DNA from: Salinimicrobium flavum
GTDB taxonomy: Bacteria > Bacteroidota > Bacteroidia > Flavobacteriales > Flavobacteriaceae
Assembly (NCBI RefSeq): GCF_042684505.1
Contig: NZ_JBHULT010000006.1
Location: forward strand, 62,001-126,000
Direction: 5' to 3'
Length of the DNA stretch: 64,000 nucleotides
Shown here: piece after piece, positions 1 through 9,158 of the stretch
How positions within the stretch are numbered: position 1 is the stretch's first letter
Layout: each line of letters begins with the position of its first letter
Program-made: the position numbers and the translations under genes
Notes under the pieces: generated by a model
What the model saw: the letters and a program-made list of their open reading frames with translations, nothing else
What the model was told of the DNA's origin: nothing
Database searches by the model: none

Positions 1-1260
1 TGGCTTAGCGGCACCTATTTAAAGGATTCTGAGAACGCTTCACACATACTGCAGCAGTACTGGAATCCAGATCCTGCCTTACAGCAGCTTCATGAAGAAT
101 TCACTGAAAACACCCTTTCTAATTACTATCTTCCATTTGGGGTAGCCCCTAACTTTCTCATCAATGAGTCTCTCTATGCCATCCCTATGGCGATAGAGGA
201 AAGTTCTGTGATAGCAGCTGCCAGTAAAGCTGCCAAATTCTGGGGGAAACGTGGTGGGTTTAAGGCAGAGGTCCTGGGAACCAAAAAGATCGGTCAGGTA
301 CATTTTATGTATACGGGCGACAAAGTAAAATTGCAGGAGTTCTTTCTGCAGGTTAAGCCGGTGCTTCTGGAGGCAGTAGAGCCACTCGTAAAGAACATGA
401 AGAAACGAGGCGGAGGTGTCCTGGATATTGAACTCAGGGATAAGACCGATCTTCTTCCCGATTATTACCAGCTTCACTGCACCTTTGAAACCAAAGATTC
501 AATGGGAGCGAATTTCATTAATTCCTGCCTGGAACGATTTGCGGAAACTTTAAAACTTGCTGCCACTAATTATGATGATTTCAATTCAGCTGAAAAGGAG
601 ATGGAGATCGTAATGAGCATTCTCTCCAACTTCGTACCCGAATGCTTAGTAAGAGCCGAGGTTTCCTGCCCGGTGGAAGAACTTTCAGACCATGGGATGA
701 GCGGAGAAGCTTTCGCGGCAAAATTCGTCAGGGCATTAAAAATAGCTGAAGTTGAGCCTTACAGAGCAGTGACCCACAACAAGGGTATCATGAATGGGAT
801 TGATGCGGTTGTTTTGGCTACAGGAAACGATTTTAGGGCGGTAGAAGCAGGTATCCATGCCTACGCTTCCCGGGAAGGACAATATACCAGCCTTACCCAT
901 GCCGAAGTATCAAACGATCAGTTCAGGTTCTGGATGGAGATCCCACTCGCTTTGGGAACGGTGGGCGGCCTTACAGGGCTGCATCCCCTTTCGAAGATCG
1001 CCCTGGAGATCCTTCAAAAACCTTCAGCCGAAAACTTAATGAAGATCGTTGCCGTTGCCGGACTCGCACAGAATTTTGCAGCCGTAAAATCACTTATCAC
1101 CACAGGAATTCAGCAGGGACACATGAAAATGCACCTCATGAATATCCTGAACCAGCTGGAGGCGTCCCCCGAAGAAAAGGAGAGCCTGGTAAAGCATTTT
1201 AAAAAACATAACGTTTCCCATAGTGCGGTGGAAGAGGCGTTACAAAATATACGTTCTTAA
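1..1260 (+). CDS. Hydroxymethylglutaryl-CoA reductase, class II (5' end outside window)
   Basis: Makes mevalonate from HMG-CoA, the committed step of the mevalonate route to isoprenoids. The reading frame is open from base 1, so the N-terminus lies outside; an ATG at 187 is internal, because conserved sequence runs upstream of it. Class II signatures are visible: the catalytic Glu in ENTLSNYYLPFG near visible residue 36, then PMAIEESSVIAAASKAAKF, the Lys in HNKGIMNGID, the Asp in ATGNDFRAVEAG, and the C-terminal His in QQGHMKMHL. The TAA stop overlaps the ATG of the next kinase by one base, so the two are co-translated. The family is cytosolic. Bacteroidota with only the mevalonate route use it biosynthetically, which the neighbouring GHMP kinase and the later mvk/mvaD genes support. 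Confidence 0.95.
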   Translation, partial: WLSGTYLKDSENASHILQQYWNPDPALQQLHEEFTENTLSNYYLPFGVAPNFLINESLYAIPMAIEESSVIAAASKAAKFWGKRGGFKAEVLGTKKIGQVHFMYTGDKVKLQEFFLQVKPVLLEAVEPLVKNMKKRGGGVLDIELRDKTDLLPDYYQLHCTFETKDSMGANFINSCLERFAETLKLAATNYDDFNSAEKEMEIVMSILSNFVPECLVRAEVSCPVEELSDHGMSGEAFAAKFVRALKIAEVEPYRAVTHNKGIMNGIDAVVLATGNDFRAVEAGIHAYASREGQYTSLTHAEVSNDQFRFWMEIPLALGTVGGLTGLHPLSKIALEILQKPSAENLMKIVAVAGLAQNFAAVKSLITTGIQQGHMKMHLMNILNQLEASPEEKESLVKHFKKHNVSHSAVEEALQNIRS

Positions 1261-2174
1261 TGCATAAATTCTACAGTCACGGGAAACTGCTTATCACAGG
1301 GGAATATGTGGTACTTGACGGGGCCACAGCCCTGGCATTGCCTGCCAGGTTAGGACAAAGCCTCGAGGTGAAGAAGATCGAAAAGCAGGGAATCGAATGG
1401 ACCAGCTACAACCATGAAGGAGAGATCTGGTTTGAGGCCAGAATATCTTCCGAAGAGATCCTGGGAAGTGAACAGCATGAGGTTAAGAATGAGGTAAGGA
1501 AAAGACTGGTTTCCCTGCTCAGGGAAGCAGCAAAGAAAAATCCGGAGAAACTTTCCTCAAAACATGGTTTTGAGATCATCACCAGAACGGAGTTTCCGTT
1601 GGACTGGGGTCTCGGGTCTTCCTCTTCCCTGGTGGCCAATATCGCTGCGTGGTTTGAAATAGATGCCTATGAGCTACAGGAAAAAATCTTTGGCGGCAGC
1701 GGATATGACATCGCCGTGGCACTGGAAAATAGTCCTGTAACTTATGAGCTTACCAAAAGTGGAAGGAGCGTTTTAACCACTTCCTTTGATCCTCCTTTTA
1801 GTGACCAACTCTTTTTTGTTCACCTTAACAGAAAACAGAACAGCCGGGAATCTATAGATCACTACAGGAAACAGCCGGGTGAGGACATCTCTGCCGCTGT
1901 AGAAAAAATAAGCATGCTTACTCACCAGGTGATCACCTGCACCAGTCTTACTGAATTTGAACTCTTAATAGAGATCCACGAGACCATAATTTCCAAACTG
2001 GTCAACTTGCCTAAAATAAAATCTGCGCTTTTTCCTGATTTTAAAGGAGCCATAAAAAGCCTTGGTGGCTGGGGAGGGGATTTCATTCTTGCTACAGGGG
2101 GAGAGGATGAAAAGAATTACTTCAGGGAAAAAGGGTACAAAACCATCCTTTCGTATTCTGAAATGATATTTTAA
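1260..2174 (+). CDS. GYDIA-type GHMP kinase (candidate mevalonate-pathway kinase)
   Basis: 304 residues. N-terminal FYSHGKLLITGEYVVLDGA is the GHMP-kinase opening, followed by the phosphate loop DWGLGSSSSLVANIAAW near residue 120 and the family-naming GGSGYDIAVALE near residue 155. C-terminal GGWGGDFILATGG resembles the third GHMP motif. The product lacks the length of a standard mevalonate kinase, and a separate mevalonate kinase exists at 35841-36779. Inference: coupling to HMG-CoA reductase (overlapping stop/start) makes it a candidate for the phosphomevalonate kinase step, which has no other gene in this window. Another small-molecule substrate is possible. A bidirectional terminator follows. 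Confidence 0.88.
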   Translation: MHKFYSHGKLLITGEYVVLDGATALALPARLGQSLEVKKIEKQGIEWTSYNHEGEIWFEARISSEEILGSEQHEVKNEVRKRLVSLLREAAKKNPEKLSSKHGFEIITRTEFPLDWGLGSSSSLVANIAAWFEIDAYELQEKIFGGSGYDIAVALENSPVTYELTKSGRSVLTTSFDPPFSDQLFFVHLNRKQNSRESIDHYRKQPGEDISAAVEKISMLTHQVITCTSLTEFELLIEIHETIISKLVNLPKIKSALFPDFKGAIKSLGGWGGDFILATGGEDEKNYFREKGYKTILSYSEMIF

Positions 2175-2198
2175 AATACTTTCCCCAGGTCAAAAACC

Positions 2199-2231
2199 AA
2201 AAAACCCTTCCGGTTATGGAAGGGTTTTTTT
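2199..2231. terminator. Bidirectional terminator between convergent genes
   Basis: A 13-bp perfect stem, AAAAAACCCTTCC paired with GGAAGGGTTTTTT around a six-base loop, with T runs on both strands. It lies between the GHMP kinase (plus) and the PPIase (minus) and can end both transcripts. Confidence 0.85.
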
Positions 2232-2249
2232 ATAGTACTCTTTTATTTC

Positions 2250-4370
2250 TTAGTAGAACCTGGCTCTGTTGTCCTCTATTTCCGCAGCACTTTTCAAAGC
2301 TGAGAAAACATCTGTATTAATAGTGGTCCTTCTGGCAGCCGCTTCTCTTGAGGCATATGGACGGTAGGAGTCAAGTTTAGGAGCTTCAGTCTTCTTAAGT
2401 ACTTTCACCACATAAACTCCTTTATCACCGGTCAAAGGCTTGCTTACTGCGCCTTCTTCCATGGCAAAAGCAGCACCAACAACAATTGGTTCGCTACCTA
2501 CCCCGGGTAAAGTAGGGCTGTTACGGTTCACAGAACTGGCAGTGTTCACTTCCACTCCCTCTTTTTGAGCGATTGCTGATAGGTCATTACCTGAGATCCT
2601 CTTTTTGATGATCTCGGCCTTTTTCTGTTTTTGAAGGATAGGGATAACGGTTGAAGATGCAGCTTCAACAGATTTGGTTCCTTTAGGGTTAACCGCAGTA
2701 ACCTGCGCCACTACGTAACCGTTGCTCACTTCAAATCTTCTAATATCACCTACCTCAGTGTCATCTTCAAATGCCCACTGGACTATGCGGCGCTGTGATC
2801 CAACCCCCGGGATGTTCTCATCCAGCTGTTGGATATCTTTTACAGGCCTTACTTCCTTATTGTTTTCTTTTGCCAACTGGACAAAGTCACCATCTCTGGC
2901 AGCAAGTTCAAATCTTGTTACCTCTGTAAAGAGATCGTTCATAGATTTTTCTGAAGCCTCAATTGGCCGGGTAATGGTGGCTAGTTTCACAGCCTTTTCT
3001 TTACCTGTTTGCTCCTGAATATCGATCACATGATAACCAAACTGGGTTTCTACCACCCCGATAGTACCTGTATTGTTTGTGAATACGAAGTCATTGAAAG
3101 CTGGCACCATGGTTCCAGGAACGAACCAGTCAAGTTCCCCAGCCTGTTCTTTGTTGGATGCATCTGCAGAAAACTCTGAAGCAAGTTCAGCGAATTTATC
3201 TTTATTGTTCCTGGCTACTGAAGCAATACTGTCTGCAAGAGCTTTAGCCTCTGTTTTTGACCTTGTTGTGCCGGCACCAACAGGAGATCCCTGCCAGGCA
3301 ACCAGAATGTGACGTGCCTTTGCAGAATCAGGGATTTGGGTAACCTCAATTACTTTGGAGATCTTCCAGGAGTTGTCTTCTTTATAAGGACCGTAAGTTT
3401 CCCCTTCGGCTAAGTTGAATAATTTTTCAGCATGGTCTCCCCTAAGATCGTTACGGAACACAAATCTGTCCTGAAATTTCACATCAGAATTATTATTAAC
3501 AAAATCTTCATTTTCGGTGGTGGAAGAGAATCCGGCGATGGTATCATTGGATTGGGTGACCGAATTGTATTCTACTCTGTTTTCCAGAAGGCTTTCAATC
3601 TCTGCTTTCACCTCAGCCTCATCTTCTGCCGAAGCAGTCTCGGTGTATTGAACGTACTGAATATCTCTCGCTTCTTCAGTTTTGAAAATTTCAGAATTCT
3701 TTTTTATGTAATCTTTGATCTCAGCTTTAGACACTTCAACTTCAGAATCTGGTACTGAAGTGAAAGGGATCTGTACGAACTCAAGATCAACATTGTCATT
3801 GGCATATTTATAAGCCAGTTCTCCCTCAGTCAGGGTAGCTCCCACACCTGCTTTGATCATATTGAAATAGATCTCCTCACGTGCAGATTCCCCCACTGAA
3901 TTCTCATAATCCAACCATTGCTGGTATGCTTCAGGAGAAGTAGATTTTAAAGTGGCAATATATTCACGAAGTTTGTTCTCGTCAAAAACCCCGGCTTCAT
4001 TAGTGAAATTAGGGTTATTCCCCATTTCCCTTCTAAGGATCTCCTTGACCTGTGCTTCTTCAACACGAATTCCAAGTTCTTCAAATTCCTGTTCAAGAAC
4101 TGCACGACGCACATTTAGATCCCAAACCATATTCATGGCCTGAGCGGAAGAGGCATTAGGCCCCAGGTTGCGCTGATAGGCTTCAACCTGTCTAGCAAAT
4201 TGCTCTCTTTCAATGTCTTCCCCGTTTATGGTCGCGATGGTGTTCTGCGATTTCTGGGAAACCATTCCCCCGTTTCTGATAACATCAGCCAAAACAAAAG
4301 AGAAAAGTGCCAAAGCGATAATTACGATCAGGAAAACCGAACGTTGCCTTATTTTATTTAATACTGCCAT
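2250..4370 (-). CDS. Membrane-anchored peptidyl-prolyl isomerase (PpiD/SurA-like)
   Basis: 706 residues. A short basic N-terminus is followed by one transmembrane segment (about residues 13-31, VFLIVIIALALFSFVLADVI), giving a PpiD-like inner-membrane anchor with a periplasmic body. A SurA-type N-terminal chaperone region follows. A parvulin domain around residues 350-455 is recognised by KARHILVAW, FAELASEFSAD and FGYHVIDI. A second, degenerate parvulin-like stretch is near the C-terminus (EEGAVSKPLTGDKGVYVVKV). Such proteins help fold outer-membrane proteins, and the downstream genes (LptC, TPR, outer-membrane protein) fit envelope biogenesis. The family is usually 620-710 residues, so the length is normal. 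ATG start with no competing start nearby. Confidence 0.95.
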   Translation of the reverse strand: MAVLNKIRQRSVFLIVIIALALFSFVLADVIRNGGMVSQKSQNTIATINGEDIEREQFARQVEAYQRNLGPNASSAQAMNMVWDLNVRRAVLEQEFEELGIRVEEAQVKEILRREMGNNPNFTNEAGVFDENKLREYIATLKSTSPEAYQQWLDYENSVGESAREEIYFNMIKAGVGATLTEGELAYKYANDNVDLEFVQIPFTSVPDSEVEVSKAEIKDYIKKNSEIFKTEEARDIQYVQYTETASAEDEAEVKAEIESLLENRVEYNSVTQSNDTIAGFSSTTENEDFVNNNSDVKFQDRFVFRNDLRGDHAEKLFNLAEGETYGPYKEDNSWKISKVIEVTQIPDSAKARHILVAWQGSPVGAGTTRSKTEAKALADSIASVARNNKDKFAELASEFSADASNKEQAGELDWFVPGTMVPAFNDFVFTNNTGTIGVVETQFGYHVIDIQEQTGKEKAVKLATITRPIEASEKSMNDLFTEVTRFELAARDGDFVQLAKENNKEVRPVKDIQQLDENIPGVGSQRRIVQWAFEDDTEVGDIRRFEVSNGYVVAQVTAVNPKGTKSVEAASSTVIPILQKQKKAEIIKKRISGNDLSAIAQKEGVEVNTASSVNRNSPTLPGVGSEPIVVGAAFAMEEGAVSKPLTGDKGVYVVKVLKKTEAPKLDSYRPYASREAAARRTTINTDVFSALKSAAEIEDNRARFY

Positions 4371-4403
4371 TTTATAATTGTGTTAATTCTAGAATATAGG
4401 GGG

Positions 4404-4411
4404 CGAAAATA
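4404..4411 (-). promoter_or_regulatory. Possible -7 element upstream of the PPIase gene
   Basis: On the minus strand TATTTTCG lies about 33 bases before the ATG. It matches the Bacteroidota -7 consensus TAnnTTTG at seven of eight positions. No clear -33 TTG was found at the right distance, so this is a weak call. Confidence 0.3.
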
Positions 4412-4461
4412 ACGTTTTTAAGATTATTAAAAAATTATAAATCCGCAAAATATAAGGAAAA

Positions 4462-5748
4462 TTATTCCCGTGGAGTTATCTGTAGTTCAACCAGCTCTAT
4501 CTTGGTTTTTGAGACCTCTTTTATATGGAAGGTATAATCGTCTATTTGAACAATACCATCCTTGGGCGGGATCTCCTCAGTATGATTAACGATGTAGCCG
4601 CCAAGAGTTTCATAATTTTCTCCAATAGGAATGTTGAGCCTGTAAGCTTCATTGAGGTAATCTACTTCAAGCCTTGCCGAAAACAGGAAATGACCCTCTT
4701 CCAGCTCTTCTTCTATAAGCACCACAGGATCGTGCTCATCTTCAATTTCCCCAAAAAGTTCTTCCACAATATCTTCCACGGTCATCATACCACTCGTGCC
4801 ACCATATTCATCGATAACCACTGCAATACTCTTTCGTTTCTTGATAAGTATGTTGAGTACGTCTTTTACCAGCATGGTTTCAGGAACGAAGACCACCGGT
4901 AGCAAAATAGATTTTAAGGTTGGTGGTTTCTTGAATAGTTCAAAGGAATGGATGTATCCAATTATGTCATCTATATTTTCCCTGTACACCAGGATCTTTG
5001 ATAAGCCTGTCTCGGTAAAGGTTTGTACGAGATCTTTAGGTTCGGTGGTCATTTCAACTGCCACGATCTCGGTACGGGGGATCATGACCTCTCTTGATTT
5101 TACTTCGGAAAATTCAAGTGCATTCTGAAAGATCTGTATTTCTGTGTCGATCTCCTGGTCACTTTCAACTTTTTCCATCTGCTCATTAATGTAGTTTCCC
5201 AGTTCTACTTTTGTAAAAGCAAGTTGTACTTCGTCGCCTTCGGTCTTGAAGAACCTCTTCAGCACGATATCTGAAATCCAGATAATAAAAGAAGAGATAA
5301 AACTGAAGAGGACGTAAAACAAATAGGCCGGAAGGGCGAAGAACTTCAGCAGAGAGTTAGCATAGATCTGGAAGAACACTTTGGGTAAAAATTCCGCAGT
5401 CAACAAGATAATAAGTGTAGAAATCACCGTTTGGGTCACCAGGCTAAGATCCATAACAATATATCTCCAGAATTCGCTCTGCAGATCCATATTTCCCAAC
5501 CATGCCATTAAAAGATCACCCATAAAGAATCCATAGATCACCAGGGCTATATTATTGCCCACGAGCATGGAAGCAATGAACTTTGAAGGTTTACGGGTTA
5601 GGCGGGTGAGGATCTTGGCAAGAAAATCGTTCTGCTTCTTCTCTATTTCAACGTGGATCTTATTGGCAGATACATAGGCGATCTCCATTCCCGAGAAAAA
5701 AGCAGAAAGAATAAGGGAACAAATAATTATGACTATTTCATAGGTCAT
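4462..5748 (-). CDS. CorC/HlyC-family membrane protein (DUF21 + CBS pair + CorC domain)
   Basis: 428 residues. Residues 1-190 form a DUF21/CNNM-type membrane domain with four hydrophobic segments, starting TYEIVIIICSLILSAFFSG. Two CBS motifs follow (MIPRTEIVAVEMTTEPKDLV and VVIDEYGGTSGMMTVEDIVE), then a C-terminal CorC_HlyC domain (FSARLEVDYLNEAY to the end). This architecture is called a hemolysin or divalent-cation transporter, and family members have been linked to Mg2+/Co2+ efflux. GldE of gliding motility shares it, but no gldD neighbour is seen, so that name is not used. The gene lies 5 bases after a small membrane-protein gene in the minus-strand operon. Confidence 0.92.
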   Translation of the reverse strand: MTYEIVIIICSLILSAFFSGMEIAYVSANKIHVEIEKKQNDFLAKILTRLTRKPSKFIASMLVGNNIALVIYGFFMGDLLMAWLGNMDLQSEFWRYIVMDLSLVTQTVISTLIILLTAEFLPKVFFQIYANSLLKFFALPAYLFYVLFSFISSFIIWISDIVLKRFFKTEGDEVQLAFTKVELGNYINEQMEKVESDQEIDTEIQIFQNALEFSEVKSREVMIPRTEIVAVEMTTEPKDLVQTFTETGLSKILVYRENIDDIIGYIHSFELFKKPPTLKSILLPVVFVPETMLVKDVLNILIKKRKSIAVVIDEYGGTSGMMTVEDIVEELFGEIEDEHDPVVLIEEELEEGHFLFSARLEVDYLNEAYRLNIPIGENYETLGGYIVNHTEEIPPKDGIVQIDDYTFHIKEVSKTKIELVELQITPRE

Positions 5749-5753
5749 CCCGC

Positions 5754-5945
5754 TTAGTTCTTACGGTTACCGTACTTTTTCCTGAAATGTCTTCTAAAGA
5801 AGAACATGAAGATTCCTATGATCACAAATAGAAGAAAAAGATATGCTTTTGTCCTGTCTTCATCCCAAAAATTGATCGCTTCATAAAGAAAAAAGGCCGC
5901 AGCGGCCAGGTAGGCAAATTCAAAAAATTTGGAAAATTTCATCAT
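5754..5945 (-). CDS. Small two-helix membrane protein
   Basis: 63 residues with two hydrophobic segments (about residues 8-25 and 34-50) and a very basic tail, RRHFRKKYGNRKN, likely cytoplasmic. It overlaps the LptC stop through ATGA and leads into the CorC-like gene 5 bases later, so it is translated as part of this operon. No function recognised. The context suggests an envelope accessory protein. Confidence 0.7.
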   Translation of the reverse strand: MMKFSKFFEFAYLAAAAFFLYEAINFWDEDRTKAYLFLLFVIIGIFMFFFRRHFRKKYGNRKN

Positions 5946-6508
5946 TTCTTTTCTTCTTCTATAATTTGGACCCCAACGTTGGTCCTGGAGCGAAAATTAC
6001 TGAATTCCTGATTACTATCAAAGCCCTGACCTTCATTAACGGCACCATTCTTAAACCTAATCGTATTCTCCCGGTCAGTAAAGACCCAATTATTGTTTTG
6101 GTCCCAGTAAAGCTGGTCTGCGGTTAACTCAGTACTGTCACTGGTGATCACCACGACATTTCCCTGCAGGTCGATCAATCCTGTTTGATCATAGATCACC
6201 CCATAATTTGCCGTAACGGTATTACTTTTCTTATTCTCGTCAAAAAATTCAACCTCCAGACCTTCCGGAAACTCCCGGTATGGGAAGCGTTTATTGGAAA
6301 AGTCTCTCATTCTGGCACTTTTCAGGGTGGCAACCACTTTTCCAGAGTCAGTGTATTTAAGATTGATACCGATTCCTATTGCCTGCGGAGCATCTTCGGG
6401 CATCTCCATCTCCCTCACTCCTTTCAGATTGCCTTCACATGAAAAAAGCATTGCCACAACAAACGTTGTGACAATGCTTCCAATTATTTTCCGGTATGTG
6501 AAATTCAT
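5942..6508 (-). CDS. lptC: LPS export ABC transporter periplasmic protein LptC
   Basis: 188 residues from the ATG at 6508; an alternative start 10 codons upstream overlaps the preceding gene, while the 6508 start sits one base after its stop. A lipoprotein-type signal ends VVAMLFSC, so the mature protein should be lipidated at Cys near residue 23. The body has the YrbK/LptC pattern: LKYTDSGKVVATLKSARMRDF, then EGLEVEFFDE, VTANYGVIYDQTGLIDLQGNV, and TADQLYWDQNNNWVFTDREN. LptC relays lipopolysaccharide from LptB2FG to LptA. No other lpt genes are in the window. The lipid anchor replaces the usual transmembrane anchor, as is common in Bacteroidota. Confidence 0.9.
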   Translation of the reverse strand: MNFTYRKIIGSIVTTFVVAMLFSCEGNLKGVREMEMPEDAPQAIGIGINLKYTDSGKVVATLKSARMRDFSNKRFPYREFPEGLEVEFFDENKKSNTVTANYGVIYDQTGLIDLQGNVVVITSDSTELTADQLYWDQNNNWVFTDRENTIRFKNGAVNEGQGFDSNQEFSNFRSRTNVGVQIIEEEKK

Positions 6509-6509
6509 A

Positions 6510-7880
6510 TTACAAGTTAGGTACCCGTACGCTCTCACCTATCCAACATCCAATGTTGATAGTTTTACCCTGCATATCTTCCTGGAAGATATCAGCTCTC
6601 TGCGGTGCTCTACCTCTATATGCAGCTGCAGTTTCATTTGCAGTGCTGCTTATTGAAGGGTCTACCCTACCTGCTCTTGAAGCATAGTCGGCAGCCAACC
6701 AGTATACAGCTCTTTTTTCAAAAGCGGTGTTACCACAGTTGTTGGCACTTTGTGCAATCATATTCGCTATCTGAAGGTAAGCTCTACCATAAGATGGTCT
6801 TGACTGCAAAGCTTTACGGTACATAGTCCTGGCCTGAGAGAACTGACCTTTATCTTTCATGTTATTGGCGAGTCTGTAATAGATAGTCGCTCTAACAGAA
6901 GGGTCTTTTTGAAGTTCGGCAGCCTGGTTGTAATATTCCATGGCTTTAGACTGGTTACCTTTAGATTCAGCAAGCTGACCAAGGGAATAAGCTGAGCTGG
7001 CAGAAGGTTCAAGTTTGTGTAAAGCTTCAGATACTTTTACAAACAAAGGATCTTCAGTACAATCTTTAGCAGATAACCTGCTGTTTACACGCTTCAACCA
7101 ATCAGTATCACCCTTTTTAGCATCAAAGTCTTTACTGTATAAAGGAATAAGGTTATCACAATCTGCACGCTGGCCTAACTTAGCATTAATACTACCTTTT
7201 ACGGCACTATAGGCTTTCAGGTTGACCTCATAGGCATTCAGCCTCTTTTCTTCCTTACTTGTCAATTTCTCCCCGGCTTCCTGCTTCTCGATCAATTTTG
7301 CAAGACCCTCTGCAGTTTCGTTTTCCTGTTCCTCAAGCTTGGCAGTTACAGTATCGTAATTGTCAAAAACATCCTGAAGGGTTTTTTCCCCTGCATCCTG
7401 AAGTTCTACCAGAAGATAGAAATAGGTGTATAATGATTTCGGATTAAAAGCATCTTTATCTTCCTTAAAGGCTTTGTCAAAAGCTTCAAACTGCTCCTGA
7501 GTAGTTCCCAGTTTGTAATCATATTTGGTTTGCGCAATATCTGCCTTCACCTCACCGGCTTTGGTCTTTTCAGGAAAATGCTGAAGACGTTCCTGATATA
7601 ATTTTACAAGGTCTTGAGCAAGAGCCTTTTTCTCTCCCTCAGGAGCTTTATCAAGTTTGTCTTTAAGTATTCTTTCACCATATTGATAGGTGACTACGCT
7701 ATATGTTGGACAATCTTTCCTCAGGGTCTGAATTCTTGGGAAGGCAGCATCATAGTTCTTAGCCTTGGCATCACTGTATGCAAGTGATGCAGTTGTAGCA
7801 CACTCTTGATTGTCCTGCGCCTGCAGGGCTCCCGTACCCAAAAGTACCCCGGAAAGAAATAATATTATTTTAGTTTTCAT
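6510..7880 (-). CDS. Exported tetratricopeptide-repeat protein
   Basis: 456 residues with a signal peptide (TKIILFLSGVLLGTGALQAQ). TPR units are visible, e.g. SSAYSLGQLAESKGNQSKAM, RATIYYRLANNMKDKGQFSQ and YGRAYLQIANMIAQSANNCG. The middle is charged and helical. Four or more Cys (ECATT, DCPTY, DCDN, DCTED) could form periplasmic disulfides. It lies between the outer-membrane protein gene and lptC in one operon, which suggests a scaffold in envelope assembly; no enzyme motif is present. Such TPR proteins are conserved beside lptC in Flavobacteriaceae as I recall, but their role is not established. Confidence 0.85.
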   Translation of the reverse strand: MKTKIILFLSGVLLGTGALQAQDNQECATTASLAYSDAKAKNYDAAFPRIQTLRKDCPTYSVVTYQYGERILKDKLDKAPEGEKKALAQDLVKLYQERLQHFPEKTKAGEVKADIAQTKYDYKLGTTQEQFEAFDKAFKEDKDAFNPKSLYTYFYLLVELQDAGEKTLQDVFDNYDTVTAKLEEQENETAEGLAKLIEKQEAGEKLTSKEEKRLNAYEVNLKAYSAVKGSINAKLGQRADCDNLIPLYSKDFDAKKGDTDWLKRVNSRLSAKDCTEDPLFVKVSEALHKLEPSASSAYSLGQLAESKGNQSKAMEYYNQAAELQKDPSVRATIYYRLANNMKDKGQFSQARTMYRKALQSRPSYGRAYLQIANMIAQSANNCGNTAFEKRAVYWLAADYASRAGRVDPSISSTANETAAAYRGRAPQRADIFQEDMQGKTINIGCWIGESVRVPNL

Positions 7881-7910
7881 AGTATAGGGTTTTAAATCAA
7901 TTAGTTGTGA

Positions 7911-9158
7911 TTATTCAAATTTTCTTTTCATAAACCATCTATCGTTAAGAGAGAGGCTTATTTTGGCATTAAAAAAGTTTTCCTGAACTAGTCCAGAATC
8001 GGTCGTACCGCGCTGTCCATACTCAAATCCCAGATTCACGTTCGAGAAAAACCTTCCTGCTGGTAGTCCTACTCCAAAAGACATGCCAAACTCATCGATA
8101 GGCTCCCCCTGCAGGCTGAGTCCTGTTTCTTCCATGCGTACCCCTGCGCGATATACAATTCTGCTGAAGTAACTGGTCAAAGAATTATAATTTGGAATGA
8201 AAAAGCCACCTGCCCGATAGCTTGAGGAGCTTTCATAAGAAGCACCTTCAAGTTCAAAAGAACGGTTACTGAATGCACTTGCCTCACTTCCGGTATATTC
8301 AACACCCACAAACCATTTTCTGGGTTCCCCTATACCTGCACCAACAGAATAACTGGAAGGTAAGCTCAGGTCTGAATCAGGTATCTCTATATCGCGCTTT
8401 TCTACTCCCACATCGCGTCCTTCGGAATCAAAAATAATAGTAGCCAGCTCCCGTTGGTTTTCAGAGTTAAGATTTGTTTGAGGAGTGTAATGCGCTCCCA
8501 GCATAAACTGAAGGCTCTCGTTTAGCATACGCTCATAGGCCAGACCTATTTTATAGGTAAAGCCACTCAGGTCTGAGCGGTTAATTTCACGACTTCCATA
8601 CTCCAGGCCTTCCCTTAAGAAAAGATTCCTGTTCTGAATATTTCCAAAGTTATAGTTCAGATCAACACCCACAGAAATATTGTCGGTAATGGCATACCCT
8701 CCGGAAAGAAAAACCTTGTTCAACCCACCTTTTCCCGAGAACCGGCTTGCAGCACCCGACTCATCGGCTCTTTCGATGACATTATAACCAACAGCCGTAT
8801 AAGGAATAAGCCCAAAGGCAACCCCCAATTTACCTGCCGGGATACCTATTGCCAAATAATCAAATGATGTGGTATTGGTATTTCCTGTTTCCGAATCTGT
8901 TTTTAAGCTTACTGCCGAATGGCTTGCACCCAGGGTATAAGTCGTAAGGGCAAGTTTTCCATACGCAGCCGGATTTCTGAGGTTCAAGTGAATACTGTCT
9001 GAAAATATGCTAAGACCACCCATAGACTGGTTCTCTACGGTACCTTTAAATGTGTTCAACCCCACCCCATAAAAAGAATAAGGGGAAGAAGTTCGCTCCT
9101 GAGCGGTCGTAATCACTGTAAATAAGATGAATACGATTAGAATTAATCGTTTTGTCAT
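7911..9158 (-). CDS. Outer-membrane beta-barrel protein (FadL/PorV-like fold)
   Basis: 415 residues with a signal peptide (KRLILIVFILFTVITTAQ). Mature start ERTSSPYSFYGVGLNTFKG, then repeated alternating hydrophobic strands with Gly and aromatics (YAITDNISVGVDLNYNFGN, KWFVGVEYTGSEA) and a barrel end close to the C-terminus. The pattern resembles FadL-like/OMPP1 outer-membrane proteins. No ligand can be named. The coaX stop overlaps this ATG (ATGA), so both are in one transcript that continues to the TPR protein and LptC. Confidence 0.82.
   Translation of the reverse strand: MTKRLILIVFILFTVITTAQERTSSPYSFYGVGLNTFKGTVENQSMGGLSIFSDSIHLNLRNPAAYGKLALTTYTLGASHSAVSLKTDSETGNTNTTSFDYLAIGIPAGKLGVAFGLIPYTAVGYNVIERADESGAASRFSGKGGLNKVFLSGGYAITDNISVGVDLNYNFGNIQNRNLFLREGLEYGSREINRSDLSGFTYKIGLAYERMLNESLQFMLGAHYTPQTNLNSENQRELATIIFDSEGRDVGVEKRDIEIPDSDLSLPSSYSVGAGIGEPRKWFVGVEYTGSEASAFSNRSFELEGASYESSSSYRAGGFFIPNYNSLTSYFSRIVYRAGVRMEETGLSLQGEPIDEFGMSFGVGLPAGRFFSNVNLGFEYGQRGTTDSGLVQENFFNAKISLSLNDRWFMKRKFE

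Noticed and set aside
4462..5748. Gliding-motility protein GldE
   Set aside because: The domain order fits, but the usual gldD neighbour is absent, so only the broader CorC-like family is assigned.
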